A stretch of 64,000 nucleotides of DNA from Reyranella sp. (GCF_004297265.1 NZ_SCUT01000030.1:145227-209226); one strand, 5' to 3'. Numbered from the stretch's first letter, positions 17,048 through 27,411 are shown. Made by a program: numbers and translations. Notes: generated by a model from the sequence alone, not told the origin.

Positions 17048-17638
17048 CTATTTGAGCAGATCGAGCAGGCTCGGCGGCAGGTCGCCGCGCTGGCGGCGGA
17101 CTTCGATGCCCAGCAGGGCAGCGACCCCGGGCAGGTTCGAAACCTCGCCTGTCAGGGCCATGGCGACCGCATCGGCGAACGGCACCCGCCGGCGGAACAG
17201 TTTCTCCGTGGCATCAGGTTGCGGGGCGCCGCGATCCAGCCCCCAGGCGACAAAGGCCGGTACGGCCTCGGTGGAGATGCCCGGCGAAACCGCGCCCTCC
17301 ACGATCTTGAGCCAGTGCTCGGCCGTGCAGCCGGTCTCCTCCTTCAGTTCCGCCCGCGCGACCGTGAGCGGGTCCTCGCCGACCCGGGCCCCTCCGCCGG
17401 GGATCTCCCAGGAGAAGCGATCCAAGACATAGCGATACTGCCCGATCAGCGTGACGCTGCCGTCGCGATCGACCGGCACGATGCAGACACCGTAATACTT
17501 CATCCGCACGCTGTGATAGCTGCGCGGCTCTCCGTCGGACAATGTCACCCGATCATGACGGACCGAGAAGTACCGGCAGTCGTAACCGGTCTCCTCCTTC
17601 AGCACCTTCCAGGGATTGACTTCGTCCAGGCGTTCCAT
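17048..17638 (-). CDS. NUDIX hydrolase
   Basis: 196 residues. The Nudix box begins at G82 (G-x5-E88) and ends E100-E-T-G-C; the usual Arg before the first Glu of the REU part is Ala96. The metal-binding glutamates are kept. The surrounding sequence (VTLIGQYRYVLDRFSWEIP) resembles ADP-ribose/nucleotide-sugar pyrophosphatases. The start at ATG 17638 is chosen because the upstream frame is composition-driven and overlaps the FAD gene. It begins 26 bases after the FAD protein stop and is probably the last gene of the sulfate operon. The substrate is unknown. Confidence 0.85.
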   Translation of the reverse strand: MERLDEVNPWKVLKEETGYDCRYFSVRHDRVTLSDGEPRSYHSVRMKYYGVCIVPVDRDGSVTLIGQYRYVLDRFSWEIPGGGARVGEDPLTVARAELKEETGCTAEHWLKIVEGAVSPGISTEAVPAFVAWGLDRGAPQPDATEKLFRRRVPFADAVAMALTGEVSNLPGVAALLGIEVRRQRGDLPPSLLDLLK

Positions 17639-17664
17639 GGCAATCCGCTCCCCGGCTATGGCCC

Positions 17665-19080
17665 CTACGCCGCCGTGCTGGTCAGATGACGGGCCACCGC
17701 CTCGCATTGCTTGCGGATGTCCGGCACCGCCGTCGTCTCCCACAGGTTGCCGCGAATGGGCGGTCCCAGGGCGAAGAGAACGTCCGACGGGATACCGCTT
17801 CTGCTGACCAGACGATAGTCGTCGCCGAGATCGAGGCCGAGAGACAGCGAATCCGGCCGCGCCAGGCCGCCGTCGAACAACGACCGTATCAGGGGATCGC
17901 TGATCCGGTCGTAGTCGAGCTGCGGGCCGGAGCAGTTGACGAGCCATGAGCCCTCGATCCGCTGCACGGTCTTGTCGCCCCGCGCCTTCACTGTCATGGA
18001 GATGCCCGTTGCGCCCAGCTCAACGGCCTGCAACCGGCCGGCCATCACCGCGAGCTTGCCCGCGCGCAGCAATTCCTCGATCTCGGCGGCCACGGGCGGC
18101 GCCACGCGATGGCGATGCACCTCCCAGTAAGGCCTCACGTGACGCAGGAACCGCCGCCGCTCGGCGACGGGCAGACCGCGCCACAGCGCCTGTGTCTGCG
18201 GACGCATCGAGTCGAGGACGGCGCGCCAGTCGACGCCGTTGGCCGCGGCCGCCTCGACTTCGCGACGGACCATACGGGTCAGCGCCATCACCGTTCTCGG
18301 CAGGGCGTCCGGGTTCAGGAAGGCCTGGTAGGGGCCGACGTCGCGGTGGGGCAGCGGCATGAGGCCCCGACGCGAAACGGCGGTGATCTTCGCCCGATGT
18401 CCGCGCGAATGGAGATCGAGGACGACGTCCACCATGGTCAGACCCGTCCCCACCAGGACGACGTCATCATCCTTGCCGATGCGCGCCAGCCCGCCACTCC
18501 AGGGATTGGCAAAATATCGGTCCTCGCCGGAGTCGCCCGTCTGCGGCTTCACGGGGAGTGCCGGCGGAAAGTTTCCGACGCACAGCGCTACACGGTCCAC
18601 CGCATGCCGCGCGCCATCTGAAGTCTGCAGCTCGACCGAATTGGCACCGGCCGACAGGCTGACGACCTCGGCATCGACCCCGATCATCGATGACGCCGGA
18701 TGTGCGGCCAGGCAGGCCGACAGGGTCGAGCGCAGGTACTGCCCGTACAGTCCGCGAGACACGAACGGCCCGCGGGGTTCGGCGCCCGCGGCCTTCGCGC
18801 ATCCTTCCAGCCATTTGATGAAATGGTCGGGACGCGAATCGTACGCACTCATGTTGCCGACCCGGACGTTCAGCAGATGCTTGTCATTGGGCGTGGAATA
18901 GGCCACTCCGCTGCCGAAGGCAGCCGCACGATCGAACTGGAGAATGCGCACCGGCACCGGCGACTGCTCGATCAGGTGAACGGCCAGCATCGTGCCGGTG
19001 AAACCTCCGCCGACGATGCCGAAGGTGGGGCGATTGTCGCCGGTCACTTTTCGCGCCGCAGGCTTGGCGTGCGCGTGCAT
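17665..19080 (-). CDS. FAD/NAD(P)-binding protein (NAD_binding_9 type)
   Basis: 471 residues. The FAD-binding GGGFTG lies at about residue 24 in TFGIVGGGFTGTMLAVHL, followed by GSGVAYSTPNDKHLLNVRVGNMS, a family block. A second nucleotide-binding region is VVLVGTGLTMVDVVLDLH (about 230). It is cytoplasmic and related to HcaR/YdhS-like proteins of unknown reaction. It follows cysA by 26 bases and precedes the NUDIX gene by 26 bases, so it belongs to the sulfate transport operon and may work in sulfur redox metabolism, which is inference from position. ATG 19080 is chosen; the frame extends upstream without a better start. Confidence 0.8.
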   Translation of the reverse strand: MHAHAKPAARKVTGDNRPTFGIVGGGFTGTMLAVHLIEQSPVPVRILQFDRAAAFGSGVAYSTPNDKHLLNVRVGNMSAYDSRPDHFIKWLEGCAKAAGAEPRGPFVSRGLYGQYLRSTLSACLAAHPASSMIGVDAEVVSLSAGANSVELQTSDGARHAVDRVALCVGNFPPALPVKPQTGDSGEDRYFANPWSGGLARIGKDDDVVLVGTGLTMVDVVLDLHSRGHRAKITAVSRRGLMPLPHRDVGPYQAFLNPDALPRTVMALTRMVRREVEAAAANGVDWRAVLDSMRPQTQALWRGLPVAERRRFLRHVRPYWEVHRHRVAPPVAAEIEELLRAGKLAVMAGRLQAVELGATGISMTVKARGDKTVQRIEGSWLVNCSGPQLDYDRISDPLIRSLFDGGLARPDSLSLGLDLGDDYRLVSRSGIPSDVLFALGPPIRGNLWETTAVPDIRKQCEAVARHLTSTAA

Positions 19081-19106
19081 GCAGATCTCGGCATGGCGAT
19101 CCTCCG

Positions 19107-20186
19107 TCAGCGTGCTTGAAACAGTCTCATGGTGAGCAGGTTCAGGTGGAGTTCCTCGCCCTTGGCCACCGAATGCTCGAGCGGGAGCGTCACCTCGACC
19201 GACGGCAGGCCGTCCTCGAGGACCAGTTCCGCCCGCCGGGCCGAACCGACGCGGCGCGTGCCCACGACCTTGCCCATGAAGGTGCCGTGCCCTGTCGAAT
19301 GGGCCAGCGTGAGGTCCGAGGGGCGTATGAACAGTTCTGCGGGACCCGACGGGAACTGGAACGGCGCCGGCACCTTCCCTCGCCCGAGGCTGATCCATCC
19401 CGCCTCGACAGTCACCGGCAGTCGAATCGCATCGCCGACGAAGCCGGCGACGAAGGGCGTTGCGGGATGATCGAGGATATCGTCCGCGTGCCCGAGTTGC
19501 TCGAGGCGCCCGCGATTGAGGATGGCGACCCGGTCGGCCAGTTCGAGGGCCTCCTCCTGGTCGTGCGTCACGAACAGCGTGGTGTGGCCGGTGCGATCAT
19601 GCAGTTCGCGCAGCCACCGGCGAAGATCGCGACGCACCTGCGCATCGAGCGCGCCGAACGGTTCGTCGAGCAGAAGCACGCGCGGCTCCACGGCCAGGGC
19701 GCGGGCCAGCGCCACACGCTGGCGCTGGCCGCCCGACAGTTGCGCCGGATAGCGCCTGCCCAGGCCCGGGAGTTGCACCAGTTCCAGCAGCTCCTCGGCC
19801 CGCTTGGCGATCTCCGCGCTCGACGGCCGCAGCCGGCGCGGCCGGACACGCAGCCCGTAGGCCACGTTCTCGGCGACGCTCATGTGCTTGAACAGCGCGT
19901 AATGCTGGAACATGAAGCCGACGCGCCGCTCTCGAACGGGAAGATGCGTCGCGTCCTCGTCGCCGAACAGGATGCGCCCGGCCGTCGGAGTTTCCAGTCC
20001 AGCGAACAGGCGAAGCAACGTCGTCTTGCCGGATCCCGAAGGGCCGAGAAGCGCCATCAACTCGCCCGGCTTCACCTGCAGGTCGATGCCATTGACGGCG
20101 GCAACGCCGGGAAACGACTTGGCCAGCCCCTCCGCCGTGATGGCGATCGGTTCGCCCTTGCCCAGATCGACCGTGGTGTCTCCCAT
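19107..20186 (-). CDS. cysA: Sulfate/thiosulfate ABC transporter ATP-binding protein
   Basis: 359 residues. Walker [11 protein letters not shown]-loop MFQHYALF, signature [16 protein letters not shown], Walker [11 protein letters not shown] and the H-loop VTHDQEEA are intact, with a C-terminal TOBE-like domain. It energises sulfate uptake through CysT/CysW. The ATG at 20186 begins one base after the cysW stop; an ATG 12 codons upstream inside cysW is possible. The C-terminal domain is slightly different from enterobacterial CysA but the neighbours settle the assignment. Confidence 0.94.
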   Translation of the reverse strand: MGDTTVDLGKGEPIAITAEGLAKSFPGVAAVNGIDLQVKPGELMALLGPSGSGKTTLLRLFAGLETPTAGRILFGDEDATHLPVRERRVGFMFQHYALFKHMSVAENVAYGLRVRPRRLRPSSAEIAKRAEELLELVQLPGLGRRYPAQLSGGQRQRVALARALAVEPRVLLLDEPFGALDAQVRRDLRRWLRELHDRTGHTTLFVTHDQEEALELADRVAILNRGRLEQLGHADDILDHPATPFVAGFVGDAIRLPVTVEAGWISLGRGKVPAPFQFPSGPAELFIRPSDLTLAHSTGHGTFMGKVVGTRRVGSARRAELVLEDGLPSVEVTLPLEHSVAKGEELHLNLLTMRLFQAR

Positions 20187-20187
20187 T

Positions 20188-21030
20188 TCAGTGACGTCGT
20201 GCAGTTGGGAGGCCTTCTGCATGTCGCCATTCGAGGAGCGACTTCGCAGCAAGGGTGACGAGGGCCAGCCCTGCCAAAAGGGCCGAGACGGCGAATGCCC
20301 CGACGAAATTGTACTCGTTGTAGAGGATCTCGACCTGCAGCGGCATGGTGTTGGTGAGCCCCCGGATATGGCCAGACACGACGGACACGGCGCCGAACTC
20401 CCCCATGGCGCGCGCGTTGCAGAGCAGGACGCCGTACAGCAGCGCCCAGCGAACGTTGGGCAGGGTGACGGTCATGAACGTCCGCAACCCCGACGCTCCC
20501 AGCGTGAGCGCAGCCTCCTCCTCCGCCGTGCCCTGCTCCTGCATCAGGGGAATGAGCTCGCGGGCGATGAAGGGAAAGGTGACGAAGACCGTGGCGAGCA
20601 CGATTCCCGGCACGGCAAAGATGATCTTGATGTCCCAATCGTCGAGCAACGGGCCGAAGACCCCCTTCGCGCCGAACAACAGCACGAAGGTCAACCCCGA
20701 CACGACGGGCGACACGGAAAAAGGCAGGTCGATCAGGCTGATCAGGAGACTCTTGCCGCGGAACTCGAACTTCGCGATCGCCCAGGCCGCTGCAATACCG
20801 AATACCAGGTTGAGCGGCACCGTGATGGCCGCAACGATGAGCGTGAGCCAGATCGCCGAGAGCGTATCGGCGTCGGTATAGGTGGCAAGGAGCGGCCCGA
20901 CGCCCCGGTGCAGCGCTTCGACGAAGACGGCCGCCAGCGGCAGGACCAGGAACAGCGCCAGAAACGCCACGGCGACGGCAATCAGCAGCCATTGCAGCGG
21001 ACGGCTCTCGCTGAGCGCCGTCTCACGCAC
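20188..21030 (-). CDS. cysW: Sulfate ABC transporter permease CysW
   Basis: 280 residues with about six membrane segments. The first is [26 protein letters not shown]; the cytoplasmic EAA loop appears as [36 protein letters not shown] is a CysW hallmark. It starts with GTG that overlaps the cysT stop by 8 bases (GTGCGTGA), indicating coupled translation. It forms the inner-membrane channel with CysT. Confidence 0.94.
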   Translation of the reverse strand: MRETALSESRPLQWLLIAVAVAFLALFLVLPLAAVFVEALHRGVGPLLATYTDADTLSAIWLTLIVAAITVPLNLVFGIAAAWAIAKFEFRGKSLLISLIDLPFSVSPVVSGLTFVLLFGAKGVFGPLLDDWDIKIIFAVPGIVLATVFVTFPFIARELIPLMQEQGTAEEEAALTLGASGLRTFMTVTLPNVRWALLYGVLLCNARAMGEFGAVSVVSGHIRGLTNTMPLQVEILYNEYNFVGAFAVSALLAGLALVTLAAKSLLEWRHAEGLPTARRH

Positions 21031-21865
21031 CTTCGTATCTCCGGCGACTCAAGGCCTGGACGGAATTGATGATCAGCAACGCGACGAACGAGATGGTCAG
21101 CATCACGACGGCGATCGCCGACGCCCCGGCATAGTCGAACTCCTCGAGGCGGGTCACGATGAGCAGCGGCGCGATCTCCGAGACGAAGGGAATGTTGCCG
21201 GCGATGAAGATCACCGAGCCGTACTCTCCCACGGCACGCGCAAAGGCCAAGGCCACACCCGTCACCAAGGCCGGCACGAGGGCCGGCAGAACGACGCGAA
21301 AGACGGTCTGCATCCTGGTGGCGCCCAAAGTCGCCGACGCTTCCTCGACCTCGCATTCGAAGTCCTGCAGCACGGGTTGCACCGTGCGCACGACGAAGGG
21401 CAGGCCGATGAAAACGAGAGCGATGAAGATACCTGCTGGCGTGAAAGCGATCTTGATGCCCCATGGCGCAAAAAGCGCGCCAATCCATCCGTTGGGCGCA
21501 TAGAGCGCCGCCAGCGCGATACCCGCCACCGCGGTCGGAAGGGCAAACGGCAGATCCACGGCAGCGTCGAGCAGCCGCCGGCCGGGAAAGTCGTACCGGA
21601 CGAGCACCCAGGCAACGAGCGTGCCGAAGACGGCATTCAGCAGAGCCGCCAGCGCCGAGGTCACGAAACTGACTTCGAGGGCCGCCAGGACGCGCGGCGT
21701 GGTCGCGACCTGCCAGATCCCATCGAACCCGAGCGCGCTCGCTCGCCACACCAGCACGATCAGCGGCAGCAGCACGATCAGCGACAGGTAGGTGGTGGCG
21801 AAGCCCAGCGTGATCCCGAAGCCAGGCAGGGCGCTCGGTCTCACGAAGGTGAAACGTTGCCCCAT
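21023..21865 (-). CDS. cysT: Sulfate ABC transporter permease CysT (CysU)
   Basis: 280 residues from the ATG at 21865, 14 bases after the sbp stop. Membrane segments start at [25 protein letters not shown]; the EAA loop is [19 protein letters not shown] and the family block [17 protein letters not shown] is present. It pairs with CysW as the sulfate channel. The long upstream frame into sbp is a shadow. Confidence 0.94.
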   Translation of the reverse strand: MGQRFTFVRPSALPGFGITLGFATTYLSLIVLLPLIVLVWRASALGFDGIWQVATTPRVLAALEVSFVTSALAALLNAVFGTLVAWVLVRYDFPGRRLLDAAVDLPFALPTAVAGIALAALYAPNGWIGALFAPWGIKIAFTPAGIFIALVFIGLPFVVRTVQPVLQDFECEVEEASATLGATRMQTVFRVVLPALVPALVTGVALAFARAVGEYGSVIFIAGNIPFVSEIAPLLIVTRLEEFDYAGASAIAVVMLTISFVALLIINSVQALSRRRYEGA

Positions 21866-21879
21866 CACGGGAGCGACCG

Positions 21880-22923
21880 TCACCGAGGGGCCTTGCCCGC
21901 TGGCTTGTAGATCTGATCGAAGATGGCGCCGTCGGCAAAATGCTCGGCTTGCGCCTTCTTCCAGCCGCCAAAGACCTGGTCGATCGTGACCAGCTTGAGC
22001 TTCGGAAACCGGGCGATGTCCGCAGCCTCGGCATCTTCCGGTTTGAACGGCCGGTAGAAATTCCGGGCGATGATCTTCTGGCCGGCGGGCGAGTAGAGGA
22101 AGTCGAGATAGGCCTCCGCCACCTTGCGCGTGCCACGCTTGTCGACGACGGCATCGACGACGGCGACGGGCGGCTCCGCCAGGATCGACAGGGACGGCAC
22201 GACGATGTCGAACTTGTCGGCGCCGAACTCCTGCAGGATCAGGAATGCCTCGTTCTCCCACGAGATCAGGACATCGCCGACGGCACGCTGGGCGAATGTC
22301 GTGGTCGATCCCCGCGCGCCGGAATCGAGCACCGGTACGTTCCTGAAGATCGCCTCGACGAGCTTGCGGGCGGCCGCCTGGTCGCCCTTCGTCCGATCGA
22401 GTTCATCGGCCCACGCGGCGAGATAGTTCCAGCGCGCCCCGCCGGACGTCTTGGGATTGGGCGTGACGACCGACACGCCGGCCTTCCCGAGATCCGGCCA
22501 CTCCTTGATGCCCTTGGGGTTGCCCTTGCGGACGACGAACACGATCGTCGACGTATAGGGGCATGAATTGTTGGGGAGGCGCGACTGCCAGTTTTCCGGC
22601 AATCGCTTCGATTCGCGAGCGATCGCATCGATGTCGCCGGCCAGCGCCAGGGTCACGACATCTGCTTCGAGACCGTCGATCACCGATCGTGCCTGTCGGC
22701 CGGATCCGCCATGGGACGTGCGGATCGTCGCCTTCTGCCCCGCGCTGCGTTGCCATTCGCCGGCGAAGGCATCGTTCACCGCGCGATAGAGTTCGCGCGT
22801 CGGATCGTAGGAGACGTTTGTCAATGTGACGGGAGCCGATGTCTGGCTCAGTGCGGGCCAGGAGACAGTCGACGCGCCCGTCGCGGCGCCTGCTGCGAGA
22901 AAAGTACGACGGTGCAAGACCAT
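21880..22923 (-). CDS. sbp: Sulfate-binding periplasmic protein
   Basis: 347 residues. A twin-arginine-like leader ([14 protein letters not shown]) ends near PALSQ. The mature protein opens with [13 protein letters not shown], the sulfate-binding family start, and carries [17 protein letters not shown] and [16 protein letters not shown]. It captures periplasmic sulfate or thiosulfate for CysTWA. Three ATGs stand in tandem; the third (22923) lies 7 bases after AGGAGG, whereas the first is only one base away, so the third is the likely start. Confidence 0.94.
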   Translation of the reverse strand: MVLHRRTFLAAGAATGASTVSWPALSQTSAPVTLTNVSYDPTRELYRAVNDAFAGEWQRSAGQKATIRTSHGGSGRQARSVIDGLEADVVTLALAGDIDAIARESKRLPENWQSRLPNNSCPYTSTIVFVVRKGNPKGIKEWPDLGKAGVSVVTPNPKTSGGARWNYLAAWADELDRTKGDQAAARKLVEAIFRNVPVLDSGARGSTTTFAQRAVGDVLISWENEAFLILQEFGADKFDIVVPSLSILAEPPVAVVDAVVDKRGTRKVAEAYLDFLYSPAGQKIIARNFYRPFKPEDAEAADIARFPKLKLVTIDQVFGGWKKAQAEHFADGAIFDQIYKPAGKAPR

Positions 22924-22994
22924 CATCATGCCTCCTACAGTCAGTCGAGCGGCTGTATCAGAGCAGGTTGCAGATGCCCAATCGGTTTGTCGAC

Positions 22995-23011
22995 CAATTT
23001 AGTAGAGATTG
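22995..23011. promoter_or_regulatory. Inverted repeat upstream of the sulfate operon (candidate Rrf2 site)
   Basis: CAATTT and AGATTG are spaced by 5 bases (5 of 6 pairs match) in the 136-base gap between the Rrf2 gene and sbp. TTGACA on the minus strand overlaps its edge (23010-23015) and could be a -35 box, but I see no good -10. A binding role for the adjacent Rrf2 protein is inference. Confidence 0.3.
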
Positions 23012-23059
23012 TCAACTCTGCGGCGGAAGTCGGCCCGTGAACCTCTTGCCTGACGCCCG

Positions 23060-23533
23060 TCACACAGGATGGGGACCTCGTGCACTTGCCTTTTCCGACG
23101 CCGGCCTTCTGCGCTCGCCTTCCCCCGTCATGGCGTCCAAAAGACTCGTGTTATCAAGAATGTCCCGGCTCGACTTCGCGACATGCGCGAACACGCGTCG
23201 GATTTCACAGCTCGCCTCGTCGGTGCAATCCTTGCACCGGCGATAGGAAATCTTCGAAAGACAAGGCAACAAGGCAATCGGCCCATCGACGATCCTCAGG
23301 ACTTCTCCGAAGGTGATCCGCGAAGGCTGCCTGTTGAGCTGATAGCCCCCAAGCTTGCCACGCTTGCTGCGCACGAGACCGTGACGCTTGAGGTCGAGCA
23401 ATATCTGTTCCAGGAACTTCTTCGGGATAGAGCAGGACGTCGACAGATCGGAAATCATGACGGCGTGATCGGGGTCCGCCTGGGCCAGAGCCACCAGGGC
23501 CCTGAGTGCATACCGTGCCCGTTGCGAGATCAT
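23060..23533 (-). CDS. Rrf2-family transcriptional regulator
   Basis: 157 residues. The winged helix reads MISQRARYALRALVALA, then SIPKKFLEQILLDLKRHGLVRSKRG, then GGYQLNRQP. Cysteines C91, C100, C103 and C109 lie where IscR-like members bind an Fe-S cluster; other members (CymR, CysR types) sense cysteine metabolism. The gene is immediately upstream of the sulfate uptake operon on the same strand, which favours a sulfur-control role. The last 20 residues are a variable tail. Confidence 0.88.
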   Translation of the reverse strand: MISQRARYALRALVALAQADPDHAVMISDLSTSCSIPKKFLEQILLDLKRHGLVRSKRGKLGGYQLNRQPSRITFGEVLRIVDGPIALLPCLSKISYRRCKDCTDEASCEIRRVFAHVAKSSRDILDNTSLLDAMTGEGERRRPASEKASARGPHPV

Positions 23534-23578
23534 TCCAAGCCCCGTTATCGGATCACAGCCCCCAGCAGGCGTGATCGA

Positions 23579-24550
23579 CTACCGTCCGATACCGCTCACG
23601 CCCCTGTTGCTCTTCAGCAGGTCGTCGAAGAAGGCGATGGTTTTCGTGAGGCCATCTTCGAGGGCCACCTTCGGCTCCCACTTCAGCATCTCGCGCGCCA
23701 GGGTGATGTCCGGGCAGCGCTGCATCGGATCGTCGACCCGAAGAGGCTGAAAGATCAGCTTCGATTTGCTGCCCACCTTCTCGATGATCTTCTCGGCGAG
23801 GTGCCGGATCGGCATCTCCACCGGATTGCCGATGTTCACCGGTCCCGTGAAGTCGTCCGGCGTGTGGTCCATCAGCCGCAGCCATCCGTCCAGAAGGTCG
23901 TCGACGTAGCAGAACGCCCGCGTCTGCATCCCGTCGCCGTGAATCACGATGTCTTCGCCTTTGAGCGCCTGAACGATGAAATTCGACACCACCCGCCCGT
24001 CATTGGGATGCATGCGCGGCCCGTAGGTGTTGAAGATCCGCGCCACCTTGATCCGCAGTCGGTGCTGGCGGTGATAGTCGAAGAACAGCGTCTCCGCGCA
24101 GCGCTTGCCCTCGTCGTAGCAGGCCCGCGGACCCAGCGGATTGACGTTACCCCAATAGCTCTCGACCTGCGGATGCACCGTCGGGTCGCCATAGACCTCG
24201 CTGGTCGACGCTTGGAAGATCTTGGCCCGCACCCGCTTGGCCAGCCCCAGCATGTTGATGGCGCCGTGCACGCTGGTCTTGGTCGTCTGCACCGGATCGT
24301 GCTGGTAGTGGATCGGCGACGCCGGGCAGGCGAGATTGTAGATCTCGTCGACCTCGACATAGAGCGGAAAGGTCACGTCGTGGCGCATCAGCTCGAAGCG
24401 CCGATTGTCCAGACAGGCTACCAGATTGGCCTTGCTGCCGGTGAAATAGTTGTCGACGCACAGCACGTCGTGGCCCCCCTCGAGCAGCCGCTCGCACAGA
24501 TGCGAGCCCAGGAACCCCGCCCCGCCCGTGACCAGAATACGCTTGCCCAT
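23579..24550 (-). CDS. UDP-glucuronate decarboxylase (UDP-xylose synthase)-like SDR
   Basis: 323 residues from ATG 24550. NAD site [13 protein letters not shown], then [31 protein letters not shown], the STSEVYGDP block, and YDEGKR (Y-x3-K) are diagnostic for UXS enzymes that convert UDP-glucuronate to UDP-xylose. [19 protein letters not shown] is also typical. Its substrate would come from Ugd at the right end of the window. It follows the Rrf2 gene upstream region but is not clearly in an operon. Confidence 0.9.
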   Translation of the reverse strand: MGKRILVTGGAGFLGSHLCERLLEGGHDVLCVDNYFTGSKANLVACLDNRRFELMRHDVTFPLYVEVDEIYNLACPASPIHYQHDPVQTTKTSVHGAINMLGLAKRVRAKIFQASTSEVYGDPTVHPQVESYWGNVNPLGPRACYDEGKRCAETLFFDYHRQHRLRIKVARIFNTYGPRMHPNDGRVVSNFIVQALKGEDIVIHGDGMQTRAFCYVDDLLDGWLRLMDHTPDDFTGPVNIGNPVEMPIRHLAEKIIEKVGSKSKLIFQPLRVDDPMQRCPDITLAREMLKWEPKVALEDGLTKTIAFFDDLLKSNRGVSGIGR

Positions 24551-24706
24551 GACTCCCCTTGGAAACGCCTCCTTCGGCCCCACGACACTAGGCGATCAAG
24601 CTCTCGAATTCAAAACAAGTGACGCGGGGCCGGGCGAACTTTCCCGCCTTCCCCCTGTGGAGGACTATCGCTATCGTCCCGGTCCGGCAGCGTTTGGGGG
24701 GCGGAC

Positions 24707-25045
24707 ATGTTCGAACTCGAGAAAGATGAGCGAATTCGCGGCATCGATTCAAATACAGCCGCTCTCTCGATGGCAATGGCACATGATTTCATCCTCGAGA
24801 TCCTGCTGACGCGCGACATGCTGGAAACAGGACACGACGAAGCACGGAAGCTCGCCCGCCTCGCGATCGAACGCTGGGAACGGCGATATGGCGAAGGTTC
24901 GAGCCCAAGCATCACCCGTGCGGACGATCGCGGCCGTCTTCACAGCTCCGGCAAGGCGTTCGTCGACCGGCTGATGAGAAAGGCGCTGGCGCGCTCCGAT
25001 CACATCCGGGAGCAAATGAGCAAGGATGCGGCCGACACGCGCTGA
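24707..25045 (+). CDS. Hypothetical protein (112 aa)
   Basis: No family recognised. The sequence is mostly helical and charged, with MAHDFILEILLTRDMLETGHDEARKLARLAIERWERR as the core (residues about 24-60) and no membrane segment. The ATG has only a weak GGGGGCGGAC upstream. It is the first of several short orphan genes between the decarboxylase and the sulfotransferase. Coding is supported by length and sensible composition, not by homology. Confidence 0.45.
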   Translation: MFELEKDERIRGIDSNTAALSMAMAHDFILEILLTRDMLETGHDEARKLARLAIERWERRYGEGSSPSITRADDRGRLHSSGKAFVDRLMRKALARSDHIREQMSKDAADTR

Positions 25046-25433
25046 GTTCTTCGTAGGCCGCAGGAATACGGGCGATGATTCTGCCCGGTGAGATAGGCCC
25101 ATACTACAACTCGCTAGCTGCTGATCTATTGCAGCCACCTTTCTCGATTTCTTTCCTTGACCCAGCCGGATTGGAGCATCTGAAGGCTGAAGTTGGCGAG
25201 GACCACGCCCTCACCGAGTTGCTCGCTGCCGACGACCGGATTCATCGAGCCAGCCAAAAGCCCGGCTCCAGTGCCGATCGAAGAGGCTCCGACAATTAGA
25301 ATGCTGACGGGCAGCACCGGATTCATCTAGACTTCCGATTGGGTCAAACGTTAGCAGGCGAATCCCTGTTTCCAAAGGCTCCGCATCAGGGCAGACTTTG
25401 CAGTATTGGATAAATTTCGTCGGAGGATATTCC
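25046..25433. other. Gene-poor stretch with one possible small exported protein
   Basis: About 390 bases without a clear gene. On the minus strand 25126-25326 encodes a possible 66-residue protein starting MNPVLPVSILIVGASS, with a signal-like hydrophobic start and GGAAG 5 bases upstream. On the plus strand 25075-25299 is an opposing open frame. Neither resembles a family I know. GGAGG at 25422-25426 serves the next gene. Confidence 0.3.
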
Positions 25434-25982
25434 ATGCTCACCTACACAGTGCGGCGCCGTCGCATCAAAGTCGCCAGGCCGCCGCGCGGGAGCATGTCCA
25501 CGGATGAACCCATCGCCACCATCGATCTGAGGCGACTTTCCGTTCGAATGATGGATGGAATCGAAGCAACGCCAGACGAAATCAAAGAAATTGAAGGCGC
25601 TGCGCAAGAGCTGCGAGCTGCCGGCACGGCAAAATACGCGGCGACTTTGGGGTACATTGAAACTACGAACAAGGCGGTGGAGTACTACGTCACGAAAGCA
25701 ACCGACCTGGATAAGCAGCTTATTTCTGGGACAGTCCGGATGGCCTCCAAGGCGATCCGTAAGGCTATGCCTCCCAAACCTCAGGCAGCCCCTGCCGAAA
25801 CAAAAAGCCAAGCTCCGGTTACACCCGAGATGCTCGCAGAAGCCCTTTATCAGGCGCTCGGGGCAACGGCCTCTTCCTCCAAGTATAAACTGCAGGGCCC
25901 GCCGAGGTCGGGAAGGCAAACGGAAATTCGTGGCTTCTGGAATCTCACCGAAGTGGCAAGGAATCTGCTCTCCCGAACATAA
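25434..25982 (+). CDS. Hypothetical protein (182 aa)
   Basis: No family recognised. Residues 1-20 are basic (LTYTVRRRRIKVARPP); the middle is helical (PDEIKEIEGAAQELRAAGTAKYAATLG, about 45-72), followed by a Pro/Ala/Lys linker (about 110-128) and a C-terminal part ending FWNLTEVARNLLSRT. Start at ATG 25434 because GGAGG lies 7 bases upstream; the frame is open a further 12 codons. No membrane segment. Codon use is less GC-rich than in the metabolic genes to the left. Confidence 0.5.
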   Translation: MLTYTVRRRRIKVARPPRGSMSTDEPIATIDLRRLSVRMMDGIEATPDEIKEIEGAAQELRAAGTAKYAATLGYIETTNKAVEYYVTKATDLDKQLISGTVRMASKAIRKAMPPKPQAAPAETKSQAPVTPEMLAEALYQALGATASSSKYKLQGPPRSGRQTEIRGFWNLTEVARNLLSRT

Positions 25983-26249
25983 AACGCCTGCGGGAGAGAC
26001 GTCCGGGAGAAAGATTGAGCGATGATTTGCTCGCCATTCACGCGGCAAGCCGATTAGGAGGTCGGCGAAATTTATCGTCACCAAGGGCGGATTTCAGGCG
26101 CCCCTTCAGGTCTTCGACGAAATCGCTGGGGCGTACATGCGGCGACTCGTTTCCAGCCGAGACGAAGGTTCGCTTCCTGTTGGCCGTGAAGACCGAGGCA
26201 GCCGACGTATCCTACGCCAACGACCGCCTCACCAACGCGATCACCTCGC

Positions 26250-26489
26250 TCAATCCGTGGCGGCGGCCTTGCGGCGTTCCCGGCGCTGGAGCTTGCGTTG
26301 AGCGGCGTTGGCGCCTTTTTGCCACAACTCTGCGGTGCCCCCGTCATCGCGAATCTCTCTGAGGATCCGAATGAACCTTTCCACCACGGTTCTTTCCTCG
26401 ACTGTAACGTCGTCGTCATCCTTCATCCCGGTGGTCAGGATAGCGGCGACAATGCAGTCTCGGTCCATCGGGCTCATGTCGTCAGCCAT
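26250..26489 (-). CDS. Hypothetical small acidic-to-basic protein (79 aa)
   Basis: Starts at ATG 26489 with GGAGA 9 bases upstream. The first half is acidic (MKDDDDVTVEERTVVERFIRILREI), the end is very basic (AAQRKLQRRERRKAAATD). It could be a small nucleic-acid- or protein-binding helix bundle, but no family is recognised. The longer open frame upstream is a shadow. Confidence 0.45.
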   Translation of the reverse strand: MADDMSPMDRDCIVAAILTTGMKDDDDVTVEERTVVERFIRILREIRDDGGTAELWQKGANAAQRKLQRRERRKAAATD

Positions 26490-26815
26490 TTGTCTCGTCT
26501 CCCTGCTGGCCCGCCAATTCTGCGACCGGGGGAGGCAATAGTCGAGCCGGCTCGGCCGAGTGCGGCATGAAGGCCGTCCGAGACTGCCCCTCCCTGATGA
26601 AGCCGCTGATGGCGTGCGCCAAGGAGGTGGTATGACCGCGCTTGGAACGATCCGACGCTGGCCGCAATCCAGACGCGGAAGGCGCGACAGAAGAAGCTGG
26701 CGCGAGCCGCGCACGCACCTGATGACGACGCCGGAGCAAGACAAAAAGCTGGGTAAGTGTCCTACGCCCCGAAAAAATAGCGACGATCAATCGCTTACGA
26801 GGTGAGAAACATTGG
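26490..26815. other. Stretch without a convincing gene
   Basis: About 325 bases. A possible 57-residue plus-strand frame (26632-26805) has AAGGAGG five bases before its ATG. However, a different frame in the same place (about 26634-26757) looks more protein-like, with LAAIQTRKARQKKLARAAHA, and has no start. This could be the remains of a decayed gene; I cannot decide. Confidence 0.3.
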
Positions 26816-27148
26816 CTACTTCAACTCGGCGATTCGCAGTTCATCGGCTCGCTCACATGCGACTGCTGCATCCTTGTACCGCTTGAGGTCGAGAAATGCG
26901 CGCGCCAGGAACTCGTAATGGGCAGGCTTCCTGTATCCCTCCGTCGTGACTTTTGCGAGCAACTGACGAGCCGCGGGGCGGTCGTTGGCGGCAATCAGGG
27001 CGCGAACCGCCAGGCACGTTGCCTCCAGCTTGAGAGCACGGTCGGTCTTGATATCTTTCATCTGCTCATAGGCGCTCGTCGTTGCGCCCCAATCACCACG
27101 GATGAATGCCTCACGCATCTCCTCAATCAGCTTCCTGCCGAGCTCCAT
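26816..27148 (-). CDS. TPR-like helical repeat protein (110 aa)
   Basis: 110 residues from ATG 27148, which has AGAGGAG 5 bases upstream; the ATG six codons earlier has none. The whole protein is helical with tetratricopeptide-like pairs: IRGDWGATTSAYEQMKDIK, then AVRALIAANDRPAARQLLAKV, then YEFLARAFLDLKRYKDAAVAC. TPRs mediate protein contacts. No signal peptide or membrane segment. Partners are unknown. Confidence 0.6.
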   Translation of the reverse strand: MELGRKLIEEMREAFIRGDWGATTSAYEQMKDIKTDRALKLEATCLAVRALIAANDRPAARQLLAKVTTEGYRKPAHYEFLARAFLDLKRYKDAAVACERADELRIAELK

Positions 27149-27411
27149 TTTCTCCTCTTTAAGCATAGCGTAGTCTCCAATCTCTCATCGACGCGGAGAG
27201 AGTTCTCGAAGGCGAACACTCCCTCACCCGCCCACACTTACTGGAGGTGCGCAAACATCTCTACCGCAAAGTGCAATTTTCTCCCTACTTGCGACACCAC
27301 GGCATCGGCATCATGCGCGTCCAGGAGGCCCTTGTTCGACCTGAAGTCCTGGCCCCCTTGAAACGGCCCGGTACGCAATGGCTTAGCTTGCCGAGGTCGC
27401 TCGGGCGACCG

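Noticed and set aside
23069..24622. 517-aa open frame on the plus strand
   Set aside because: Antisense to the Rrf2 and UDP-glucuronate decarboxylase genes, both of which have clear family motifs.
26015..26362. Possible gene at 26.0-26.3 kb
   Set aside because: Protein-like text is present in two frames (VTKGGFQAPLQVFDEIAG and VKTEAADVSYANDRLTNAI) but neither has a start; it may be a frameshifted remnant, which I cannot prove.
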